Notes under the pieces: model-generated
Told to the model about the DNA's origin: nothing
The model's database searches: none
What the model saw: the letters and a program-made list of their open reading frames with translations, nothing else
Part shown: positions 20,764 to 30,134 of the stretch, piece by piece
Numbering within the stretch: position 1 is the first letter of the stretch
How the letters are laid out: every line of letters begins with the position of its first letter
Program-made: the position numbers and the translations under genes
Assembly (NCBI RefSeq): GCF_003606345.3
Contig: NZ_CP031844.2
Location: 434,001-498,000, forward strand
Direction of reading: 5' to 3'
Source: Bartonella krasnovii
GTDB taxonomy: Bacteria; Pseudomonadota; Alphaproteobacteria; Rhizobiales; Rhizobiaceae
DNA length: 64,000 nt

Positions 20764-20803
20764 TAATTCATTGAGAATTAAAAAACATAGGGTAGGATTA
20801 GTT

Positions 20804-21709
20804 TTGGCGCCATCATTGGATTGGGATAAATTAAGAGTTTTTCACGCAGCAGCAGAAGCGGGATCTTTTACGCATGCTGCTCAAAAGCTTCATTTATCTC
20901 AATCAGCAGTTTCCCGACAGGTATCGGCTTTAGAACAAGAGGTTGGGGTATCTTTATTCCTGCGTCATGCGCGTGGTTTGATTCTTACAGAACAGGGAAA
21001 AACTCTTTATCGTACTGCTCATGATGTTTTGATGAAACTTGAAAGTGTACGTTTGCAATTAAGTGAAAGCTATGCAAAACCAACGGGGCATTTACGTGTG
21101 ACATCGACCTTTGGAATGGGGGCTGGGTGGATTGCAGAGCGTATGCCAGAATTTCTTAGTCTTTATCCTGATATGCAGGTTCAGCTTTTACTTTCTGATG
21201 AAGAGCTTGATTTGACAATGTGTCATGCAGATTGTGCTGTTCGCCTCCATCAACCCCAACAACCAGATCTTATACAAAGAAAACTCTTTACAATTCATAT
21301 GCATGTTTATGCTTCAGAAAAATATATTGCAAATTATGGAAAACCAGAAAAATTGTCTGAGCTCGATGAACATCGTATTATTTCATTCGGTGAACCTGTT
21401 CCTCCTTATTTGTCTGGTTTAAATTGGTTGGAAAAGGCCGGTAGAAGTGATGGATCATTGCGTGTTTCAGTCTTACAAATCAACAATATCATTTCAATAA
21501 AGAATGCGCTTATGCGTGATCTTGGGATTGCTGTGCTGCCTGATTATATCGTCAATAATGATGAGCGCTTGGTACGTCTTTTCCCTGATATGGTTGATAT
21601 TCCTTCTTTTGATACTTTTTTTTGTTATCCTTATAATTTAAAGAACTTGGCAAGGTTGAATGCTTTTCGGGATTATATTTTTTTAAAAGCGCGTCAGTGG
21701 TCTTTTTAA
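20804..21709 (+). CDS. LysR-family regulator, VtlR/LsrB-like
   Basis: A LysR regulator of about 301 residues. The winged helix-turn-helix is DKLRVFHAAAEAGSFTHAAQ followed by KLHLSQSAVSRQVSALEQEV; the effector domain contains GHLRVTSTFGMGAGWIAERM. The frame opens with TTG at 20771, but the TTG at 20804, preceded by TAGG at good spacing, gives M-A-P-S-L-D-W-D-K-L, which fits the conserved family start. Position immediately after trxB and close similarity to the rhizobial type suggest the VtlR (Brucella) / LsrB (Sinorhizobium) orthologue. In Brucella, VtlR directly activates the small RNA gene abcR2; a candidate AbcR gene lies 0.9 kb downstream here. Orthology is inference. Confidence 0.8.
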   Translation: MAPSLDWDKLRVFHAAAEAGSFTHAAQKLHLSQSAVSRQVSALEQEVGVSLFLRHARGLILTEQGKTLYRTAHDVLMKLESVRLQLSESYAKPTGHLRVTSTFGMGAGWIAERMPEFLSLYPDMQVQLLLSDEELDLTMCHADCAVRLHQPQQPDLIQRKLFTIHMHVYASEKYIANYGKPEKLSELDEHRIISFGEPVPPYLSGLNWLEKAGRSDGSLRVSVLQINNIISIKNALMRDLGIAVLPDYIVNNDERLVRLFPDMVDIPSFDTFFCYPYNLKNLARLNAFRDYIFLKARQWSF

Positions 21710-22593
21710 TATTCATGCCTTAATTTATAAGCAGCAATTAATTGTTTTTCACCTTAAGCCTCTCCATAATATTCGTTTGTTTCAAATTTTTCCACATTGA
21801 ATCAATAAAATCATTCGTTGCATGATGCTGTAAGTATACAACTTATCGATTTATAATAATATCGCCTTATTCATATTGAATTAGAAGCCTGAGACCTTAA
21901 GCTTCTTTCGTTCCAAGCCTATTTATATCGAATCAATCAACCCATTTACATTTACAAGCACATCACAAGCGGGGGAGACATGTGGATAAAAATTGTACAA
22001 AAAAACACATACCTCTTTTGAATTGTTTCAAGTACCAAGGGCTGTCGAAATATTTAGGGCTGGTAAAGTGTTGTGTAATAGTGGCGGTTTATTCTTTCAC
22101 AAGTGCGAAGATAGAGGGATTTAATGGCTTTATCGTTATAATATTCACACGGCGCTATCGCGAGATGGGGGATGAGGCTTTTGAGAGATGTCTCTTTAAA
22201 ATAAGTGTACCTGTTATCCCACAATGTTTTTTTCTATTAGAGGTTGTGGTTACTTTGCTGAGAGCTGTATGTCAAAGTATATGAAAAAAATAAACTTGGA
22301 GCTTGTTTGCATGGGTTTCACTCTAGTTTACGGGGTTAGCTTTCTGAAACAATCGACCCCTCTGGTTTCTCAAACTATTTTAGGTCATACGATAGAAGGC
22401 GTTTTTGTGGATAAATTTTTTTACAAAAAGGGATAAAACATCTTTTATAAATGCGTTCAAATGTGAAGGCTATTTAACATTAAAAATTGGACAATCATAT
22501 GAGGATGACCTCTTCCTATTTAATTAAAGAGATACAGGATTAAAAAAAATAAAGCTATGTGTTTATTGCATAGCAGATACGCTTAAGTCTTTA
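21710..22593. other. Spacer with degenerate repeat and possible small ORFs
   Basis: Between the LysR gene and the candidate sRNA. It includes a copy of a dispersed repeat at 21926-21993. Two overlapping short frames are open (21982-22284, 100 codons from GTG, and 22224-22436, 70 codons); the second has a hydrophobic N-terminal third and could be a remnant or lineage-specific peptide. Neither has a convincing ribosome site or recognisable family, so I do not call them genes. Confidence 0.4.
21926..21993 (+). repeat. Dispersed degenerate repeat, copy A
   Basis: Contains TATCGAATCAATCAACCCAT, then about 20 bases on CATCACAAGCGGGGGAGA followed by ATGTGGATAAAAATT. Related sequences occur at 51755-51812 and 52543-52600, and the first half alone at 21796-21820 (ATTGAATCAATAAAATCATT). 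Divergence between copies is high. Confidence 0.5.
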
Positions 22594-22624
22594 TTGTGCT
22601 TCTACTTATAAAATGACATAGAAT
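22594..22624 (+). promoter_or_regulatory. Probable promoter of candidate AbcR-type sRNA
   Basis: TTGTGC (22594-22599) as -35 and ATAGAA/TAGAAT (22618-22624) as -10, spaced 18-19 bp, place a start near 22631, just upstream of the conserved-looking CTCCCA-containing sequence. The VtlR-like LysR protein may bind just upstream; I could not define a unique operator. Confidence 0.45.
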
Positions 22625-22630
22625 ACTATC

Positions 22631-22749
22631 TCTTGATTATGTTGCCTCCCATTGCATTTTCTTGAGTGTTCCCTTACGAAGATCTGTCAGATTGATTTTA
22701 TCTCTGAGGATTTTCTAAATTTGCCGGACATTTGTCCGGCTTTTTTTTT
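22631..22749 (+). ncRNA. Candidate AbcR/alpha-r15-type small regulatory RNA
   Basis: A free-standing unit of about 119 nt between the VtlR/LsrB-like LysR gene and an aminotransferase gene. It has a promoter-like sequence upstream, a single-stranded-looking pyrimidine region with GCCTCCCATTGC (22644-22655) and GAGTGTTCCC (22664-22673), a small ATCT/AGAT hairpin near 22682-22692, and a perfect GCCGGAC-GTCCGGC terminator with nine T residues. AbcR sRNAs of Agrobacterium, Sinorhizobium and Brucella are about this size, carry CU-rich anti-Shine-Dalgarno motifs such as CTCCCA, bind Hfq, and repress mRNAs of ABC transporters. In Sinorhizobium they lie beside lsrB, and Brucella abcR2 lies beside vtlR. 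The assignment rests on synteny, size and motif; no covariance search was possible. Confidence 0.65.
22723..22749 (+). terminator. Intrinsic terminator of the candidate sRNA
   Basis: GCCGGAC (22723-22729) pairs perfectly with GTCCGGC (22734-22740) around an ATTT loop and is followed by nine T residues. The nearest upstream annotated gene ends 1 kb away, so it must terminate an unannotated transcript. Long T-tails of this kind also favour Hfq binding. Confidence 0.88.
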
Positions 22750-23402
22750 ATTCCTAAAAGAGCGTTTAAAAATTGCGATTCATGAGCAGACAGATAAGAG
22801 AAAACTTCAAAACTTATGAATATCCAACAAATTTTTTAAGTATATTAAAGCTCAACGAGGAGTTTAAGAGAGGTTTATTCTATTGTACCATAAAAATACT
22901 GTCTTTAGGGTCGTGATATAAAGCATGTAAAATTTTATACATGAAGTGTTTTTTTTATGAGAGTATGAGGATGAATATTAAGGGCTTGTTCATAAAACCT
23001 ATAAAGTTAATCAAGTGGTTAATAGCGAAAACTTAAGAGAAATTGAATTATTTACACAACGGAGAGGATAGATTCTTCTTCATTTTCTGGCGAAAAGAAA
23101 GCTGAGAAATAGAAAAGATTTCATTATATAGGGCGCGTTATGTTGAAGAGTATGAGGCCTTTTGTTATGAATTGGATAGAAAAAGCTAACCAGTTTTTTC
23201 ATCTCTCATGACAATAGATTGATTTATTTATTTGATCGCTGAATTTTTTTGATTTTTATCTGCAGCTTCTATTTTTTTTGTTATGTTTATTCATAAACAT
23301 TTTTTCTGAATCGATAGACTTTGTCCTTAATATAGCTTTCAATATTTTATTGGATAGACTTATATTTGGCAAAAACTCTCACAAGAGATGATGTTAAAAA
23401 TT
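22750..23402. other. Spacer between the sRNA candidate and aatA
   Basis: No convincing gene. Holds copy 1 of a second dispersed repeat (22899-22967) with a 31-codon decayed frame starting at 22941 that resembles the frame at 29249. The remainder is AT-rich without recognisable signals. Confidence 0.4.
22899..22967 (+). repeat. Second dispersed repeat, copy 1
   Basis: The core GTCGTGATATAAAGCATGTA, followed by ACATGAAGTGTTTTTT and GAGAGTATG, aligns with 29212-29273 (CCGTGATATAGAGTGTG, ACATGAGGTATTTTTTG, AGAGTATG). Both copies have the same orientation and are followed by related short frames beginning MKCFFYES and MRYFLLEY. Confidence 0.6.
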
Positions 23403-24921
<1,519 letters not shown>

Positions 24922-25131
24922 TTAAAGAGCTGTAAGGTTACCAGCAGCGAATTTTCCCGAACGACGATCTTGAAGAACATCATAAGAAATTTTTTGCCCT
25001 TCATTAAGATTAGTGAGACCAGAACGCTCAACGGCGGAAATGTGTACAAATACATCTGCACTGCCATCACTAGGCTGAATGAATCCGAAACCTTTTGTTG
25101 TATTAAACCACTTAACTGTTCCTGTAGACAT
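24922..25131 (-). CDS. Cold-shock protein (CspA family)
   Basis: A 69-residue single cold-shock domain that binds single-stranded RNA and DNA. RNP1 is KGFGFIQPSDG and RNP2 is VFVHISAVE, and the start MSTGTVKWFNTTKGFGFIQP is typical. The frame is open further upstream, to 25257, but the ATG at 25131, preceded by AAGGAG, is the conserved start. The leader of more than 100 bases before the ATG is AT-rich and could hold a thermosensing structure as in cspA; I cannot fold it reliably by eye. Confidence 0.95.
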   Translation of the reverse strand: MSTGTVKWFNTTKGFGFIQPSDGSADVFVHISAVERSGLTNLNEGQKISYDVLQDRRSGKFAAGNLTAL

Positions 25132-25358
25132 AGGAAACTCCTTGAGATATATAATTATATTGTATACTGAAGCTATAATTCTCCAATACGGTTGTAGATC
25201 GAAATTAGGTGGGAGAAGTTTCGTCAAAAGTGCAGAACGCACAGGAAAGAAAGTCACGTAACCGAAAATTCGATAGAACTCATATAAAAGCCTTTAGCAT
25301 AAAAAGCAAGCTTTAATTGCTATTTTTTATACAAAGAAAAAATCAAGAAAGAGTATCA

Positions 25359-25374
25359 AAAAGCGTAAGCTTTT
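25359..25374 (-). terminator. Weak terminator downstream of carB
   Basis: On the minus strand a 6-bp AAAAGC/GCTTTT hairpin with a 4-nt loop, with a further T just beyond it, lies 17 bases after the carB stop. It is short, so termination would be partial. Confidence 0.35.
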
Positions 25375-25390
25375 CCACATAGCAATAAAT

Positions 25391-28300
25391 TTAGCTGAAA
25401 TAACTTTGCAGGGAACGTACTTCAAGGCGCTTTTTTTTGAGTGCTTTGATCGCTTCTACGACAGCTTCGGCTCCCGCTATCGTTGTATAATAGGGGACAT
25501 TTTGCATGAGTGCTGCGTAGCGTAATGATTTGGAATCTGAGATAGCACTCGGCGTACTGGTTGTATTAAAAATCAATTGAATTTGGCGATTACGAATAGC
25601 ATCTTCAATATGCGGGTGACCTTCCAGAACTTTGTTGACTTTTTTTGACTCAATATGATGTTCAGTGAGAAATTTTTGTGTTCCACTTGTGGCAACAACA
25701 GAAAAGCCAAGCTCTGTTAAACGTTTTACAGGATTTAAGATACGTTTTTTGTCTTCATCTCTTACAGAAACGAATAAAGTTCCCTCCTTAGGGAGTTTTA
25801 CACCAGCTCCAAGTTGTGCTTTAGCAAAAGCAAGTGCAAATTCATAATCAAGTCCCATAACTTCACCAGTTGAGCGCATTTCTGGACCAAGAAGTGTATC
25901 AACACCTGAAAAGCGGGCAAAAGGAAACACGGCTTCCTTGACGGCAATATGTTGTTTTTTCTGTGAAGAAGGTAATCCACCATAAGCTTGGAGAGCATTG
26001 TGCAGTGTTTCTCCTGCCATAATACGTGCAGCCATTTTAGCAATAGGGCGACCAATTGTTTTTGCAACAAATGGAACTGTCCGTGAAGCTCGGGGGTTGA
26101 CTTCTAAGACATAAATAGTGTCATCTTTTATGGCATATTGTACATTCATTAAGCCACGAACATGAAGTGCTTGTGCTAATGCTTTTGTTTGGCGCTCTAA
26201 TTCAGCGACGATGCTCTGTGAGAGCGTATGGACTGGTAAAGAACACGCTGAATCACCGGAGTGGATTCCTGCTTCTTCAATATGTTCCATAATTCCCACG
26301 ATCAGTGTTTCTTTGCCATCACACAGACAATCAACGTCTACTTCAATGGCTTCTGTTAGATAAGTGTCAAAGAGAAGCGGATTTTTACCAAGCAGTATAT
26401 TGATTTGTCCTGTTTTATCGTTGGGATAACGAGCTTTAATATCTTCTGGAATTAATTCAGGCACACTTTCAAGTAAATAATTTTGCAAGCTTCGCTCGTC
26501 ACGGATAATTTGCATAGCACGCCCTCCCAAAACATAAGAGGGACGTACAACCAATGGGAATCCTAGTTCATGGGCAATGAGGCGTGCTTGTTCGATAGAG
26601 TGGGCAATTCCATTTTTAGGTTGTGTTAAGTTAAGTTTAAATAACAGTTTTTGAAAGCGATCTCTATCTTCTGCTAAATCGATGGCGTCAGGTGAAGTCC
26701 CTAAGATGGGAATATTGTGTTTTTCGAGAGCGCTTGCTAATTTCAATGGTGTTTGTCCGCCAAATTGCACGATGACTCCAACGAGATCGCCTTTTTCCTG
26801 TTCGGCTTCTAAAATAGCGATAACATCTTCTGCTGTTAAAGATTCGAAGTAAAGACGATCAGAGGTATCATAGTCAGTTGAAACGGTTTCAGGATTGCAG
26901 TTAATCATAATGGCTTCAAAGCCTGCATCACGAAGGGCAAAAGCGGCGTGGCAGCAACAATAATCAAATTCAATTCCTTGTCCAATGCGGTTTGGACCAC
27001 CACCTAAGATAGCAATTTTCTTGCGTTCAGAAATTTGTGCTTCTGAATGCTCTATACCGGCAAAGGGAACTTCGTATGTTGAATACATATAGGCTGTAGG
27101 AGAAGAAAATTCAGCAGCACAAGTGTCAATCCGTTTAAAGACTTGTTTAACATTTAGTGATTTTCGTAAAGCGGCGATATCATCGGGTTCTTTTCCGGTA
27201 AGGGTGGCCAATCGCGCATCTGAAAACCCCATAGCTTTTAACATACGTAAATTATCTTGATCTTGAGGGAGCCCATGGATGCGGATACGCTGCTCCATTT
27301 CAATGATGGAGGCTATTTGTTCTAAAAACCACGGATCAATTTTGCTGATTTGGTGGATTTCATTTAAGGGTAAGCCTGCGCGCATAGCTTCAGCAATATA
27401 GCGTAGACGGTCAGGACTTGGTATAGCAATGGCTGAGCGTATAGAACTTTTTTCATCACCTTCAGCATGTTCTGGGATGATAATTTCATCAAGACCAGTA
27501 AGACCAGTTTCAAGTCCACGGAGAGCTTTTTGTAATGATTCTTGAAAAGTACGTCCAATGGCCATGACCTCTCCTACAGATTTCATCGCAGTCGTGAGGA
27601 CAGGTGATGCCCCAGGAAATTTTTCGAAAGCAAAGCGAGGAATTTTTGTCACGATATAGTCAATAGAAGGCTCAAATGATGCTGGTATCGCACCACCTGT
27701 GATATCATTTTTCAATTCATCAAGGGTATAGCCAACGGCTAGTTTTGCGGCTATCTTGGCAATGGGAAAACCCGTTGCTTTTGAAGCAAGTGCTGAAGAG
27801 CGAGAAACGCGTGGATTCATTTCAATAACAATGAGACGCCCATTTTCAGGATTAACAGCAAACTGTACATTAGATCCTCCCGTTTCAACACCAATTTCAC
27901 GCAAGACCGCAATCGAAGCATTGCGCATACATTGATATTCCTTATCGGTTAAGGTGAGAGCGGGTGCTACAGTGATCGAATCACCGGTATGAATACCCAT
28001 CGGATCAATGTTTTCAATAGAACAAACAATGATACAGTTATCGTTCTTATCACGAACAACTTCCATCTCATATTCTTTCCACCCTAAAACACTTTCTTCA
28101 ATTAAGACTTCTGTTGTAGGAGAAGCTTCAAGCCCTCGTTCAATAATTTCATAAAATTCAGAGCGATTATACGCAATTCCACCCCCAGTTCCACCAAGGG
28201 TAAATGAAGGACGAATAATAGCTGGAAGCCCCACAACATCAAGCGCCTGAACTGCTTTTGCTGTTGCATGGGCGATATAATGCTGTTTGCGATCAGCTTC

Positions 28301-28876
28301 GGTATGTCGCCAGTTGCGTTCAAGTTCTTCGAGGGCTTTTTCAAGGGCAGCACCAGAAAGTTTTTCTTTAAGTTCAGCTCGCGTTTTTGCATGTTGTTGG
28401 CGATTTTCTTCTTTCAGTTCTGTAGCATTGGCTAACATAGACCGTGGTGTTTCCAAACCGATTTTTGCCATCGCTTGGCGGAATAAAGCACGGTCTTCCG
28501 CTTTATCAATCGCTTCGGCATTGGCCCCTATCATTTCAACATGATAGCGGTCTAAAATTCCCATACGTTTTAATGATAAAGCAGTATTGAGAGCTGTTTG
28601 TCCTCCCATGGTGGGCAAAAGGGCATCGGGACGCTCACGAGCAATAATTTTAGCAACAATCTCAGGTGTAATAGGCTCTATATAAGTTGCATCAGCGAGA
28701 TCTGGATCTGTCATAATCGTGGCGGGATTAGAATTGACCAAAATAACGCGGTAGCCTTCTTCTTTTAATGCTTTACAGGCTTGTGTACCTGAATAGTCAA
28801 ATTCACATGCCTGACCAATGATAATAGGTCCTGCTCCGATGATAAGAATAGATTTTATATCTGTGCGTTTGGGCAT
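25391..28876 (-). CDS. carB: Carbamoyl-phosphate synthase, large subunit
   Basis: Makes carbamoyl phosphate for arginine and pyrimidine synthesis with the CarA glutaminase, which is not in this window. The 1161 residues hold two ATP-grasp halves: the first has [20 protein letters not shown] near the start and [16 protein letters not shown], the second [20 protein letters not shown] and [16 protein letters not shown]-terminal MGS-like regulatory domain ([20 protein letters not shown]) follows. It is longer than the E. coli enzyme (1073) because of an inserted charged segment at about residues 155-205 ([20 protein letters not shown]), a known rhizobial feature. In several Rhizobiales carB neighbours greA; here they are 9 kb apart and on opposite strands. 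Confidence 0.97.
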   Translation of the reverse strand: MPKRTDIKSILIIGAGPIIIGQACEFDYSGTQACKALKEEGYRVILVNSNPATIMTDPDLADATYIEPITPEIVAKIIARERPDALLPTMGGQTALNTALSLKRMGILDRYHVEMIGANAEAIDKAEDRALFRQAMAKIGLETPRSMLANATELKEENRQQHAKTRAELKEKLSGAALEKALEELERNWRHTEADRKQHYIAHATAKAVQALDVVGLPAIIRPSFTLGGTGGGIAYNRSEFYEIIERGLEASPTTEVLIEESVLGWKEYEMEVVRDKNDNCIIVCSIENIDPMGIHTGDSITVAPALTLTDKEYQCMRNASIAVLREIGVETGGSNVQFAVNPENGRLIVIEMNPRVSRSSALASKATGFPIAKIAAKLAVGYTLDELKNDITGGAIPASFEPSIDYIVTKIPRFAFEKFPGASPVLTTAMKSVGEVMAIGRTFQESLQKALRGLETGLTGLDEIIIPEHAEGDEKSSIRSAIAIPSPDRLRYIAEAMRAGLPLNEIHQISKIDPWFLEQIASIIEMEQRIRIHGLPQDQDNLRMLKAMGFSDARLATLTGKEPDDIAALRKSLNVKQVFKRIDTCAAEFSSPTAYMYSTYEVPFAGIEHSEAQISERKKIAILGGGPNRIGQGIEFDYCCCHAAFALRDAGFEAIMINCNPETVSTDYDTSDRLYFESLTAEDVIAILEAEQEKGDLVGVIVQFGGQTPLKLASALEKHNIPILGTSPDAIDLAEDRDRFQKLLFKLNLTQPKNGIAHSIEQARLIAHELGFPLVVRPSYVLGGRAMQIIRDERSLQNYLLESVPELIPEDIKARYPNDKTGQINILLGKNPLLFDTYLTEAIEVDVDCLCDGKETLIVGIMEHIEEAGIHSGDSACSLPVHTLSQSIVAELERQTKALAQALHVRGLMNVQYAIKDDTIYVLEVNPRASRTVPFVAKTIGRPIAKMAARIMAGETLHNALQAYGGLPSSQKKQHIAVKEAVFPFARFSGVDTLLGPEMRSTGEVMGLDYEFALAFAKAQLGAGVKLPKEGTLFVSVRDEDKKRILNPVKRLTELGFSVVATSGTQKFLTEHHIESKKVNKVLEGHPHIEDAIRNRQIQLIFNTTSTPSAISDSKSLRYAALMQNVPYYTTIAGAEAVVEAIKALKKKRLEVRSLQSYFS

Positions 28877-29584
28877 GGCTTTTTCCTATGACAAATATCC
28901 GTACACGATTGTGGCAAGAAAAATATTTAAGTTTTGAGGTTACAATCATTTTATAAGTTAAGTGACAAAGAAAGTAAGCTCTAAAATGCCTTTTCCATGC
29001 TTTTTTTTCATGAAATTGAAAATAAATTCCTTTTTTGGGTTAAATAAGCTCATCAGTATATCAAAAGGATAACTTTTTATAAGAAAATAAGAGTGTCCAG
29101 AAAAATGAGAATATTCAAGCATTCGTTGGGAGTAAAACATAAACCATTATGCTTTGATGAAGTTTCGTAAAATGAAATGAGAAGTTTATCTTTTTGTTTT
29201 GTAAAACACTCCTGTTTAGAGCCGTGATATAGAGTGTGAAAATTACACATGAGGTATTTTTTGTTAGAGTATGTAACAAAATTCAATCTAGGATTTGTCA
29301 GGAGAGTTTATGAAGTGAACTATATTGAAGTGTTTGACACTGAAAACTGTGAGAAAAAAGCTGTTTCATTTAAAGGTCGGCTCTGGTTGCATTTCTGGTT
29401 CTTTAGGGGAAGAAGAAAGCCAATCTCTATCTGTTTTCAGATCATAAAATAGTGAGAGTGTATTTTAATACCATAATGAAGAAGATAATTTCAGGATAAT
29501 CATATTTGATTTTAAAAGATAGTAATAAATATTCTCCCTTTATAGGCTATGTTAAAAACTTTTTAAAATATAGAGAAAGTTAAA
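28877..29584. other. 708-bp spacer upstream of carB
   Basis: Contains the carB promoter (minus strand, left end), copy 2 of a dispersed repeat (29212-29273), and an open frame of 67 codons at 29249-29452 (starting MRYFLLEYVTKFNLGFVRRV) that resembles the decayed frame at 22941. I cannot support it as a gene. Confidence 0.4.
29212..29273 (+). repeat. Second dispersed repeat, copy 2
   Basis: Aligns with 22899-22967 over about 65 bp with small gaps (shared core CGTGATATA, ACATGA, GTATTTTTT/GTGTTTTTT, AGAGTATG). Same orientation. The two copies flank the aatA-csp-carB block. Confidence 0.6.
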
Positions 29585-30134
29585 ATGCTGAATATTTCGC
29601 AAAAGAAAATATTCTGTCTAAAAGATGTATCCATAGGAAAACTTTTGGTGGCTAAAACTCTAAAGGGGATTTGTTATACTGCGTTAGGAGATACCACAGA
29701 GCAATTATTACAGGAGTTTACGGTACGCTTTGGTGACGACGTACAACAAGTTATGGGTGACAATGCATTTAAGAAAGAGGTTGCGCATATTATAGCCATG
29801 ATAGAAACGCCTAAGTTGGCAAAAAAAATATAATTTTCCCTTAGATATAAATGGTACAGTTTTTCAACGACAAGTATGGACACGATTATGTAAAGTGGCC
29901 TGTGGTGAAACAATTTCATATGAGGAATTAGCATGCCGTGTGGGGATGCCAAATGCTATTCGTGCAGTTGCGAATGCGTGTGCACGTAATGAATTGGCCA
30001 TCATTATTCCTTGTCATCGTGTTGTACGTAAAAATGGTTTTATTTCAGGGTATCGTTGGGGCGTTAAACGGAAACAGATTTTGTTACAACGGGAACAAAC
30101 AGAAGAAATTAAAAACAAATTTAATTTTGGGTGA
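29585..30134 (+). pseudogene. ogt: Methylated-DNA-protein-cysteine methyltransferase, frameshifted in an A8 run
   Basis: Suicide enzyme family that removes alkyl groups from O6-methylguanine. The first frame (29585-29833) encodes the N-terminal domain and stops just after eight A residues at 29821-29828. The second frame continues with FPLDINGTVFQRQVW, GETISYEELACRVG and the active-site IIIPCHRVVRKNGFISGYRW. Removing one A joins them as LAKKYNFPLDINGTVFQ, a normal family junction, so a single-base insertion explains the break. All catalytic residues survive, which implies a recent event, slippage rescue, or a sequencing error. The last 14 bases overlap the convergent kinase gene. Whether it is Ogt or the C-terminal half of Ada is uncertain. 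Confidence 0.82.

Noticed and set aside
21982..22436. Two overlapping short ORFs downstream of the LysR gene
   Set aside because: Overlapping frames, weak starts and no family; more likely remnants, though noted as possible small-protein genes.
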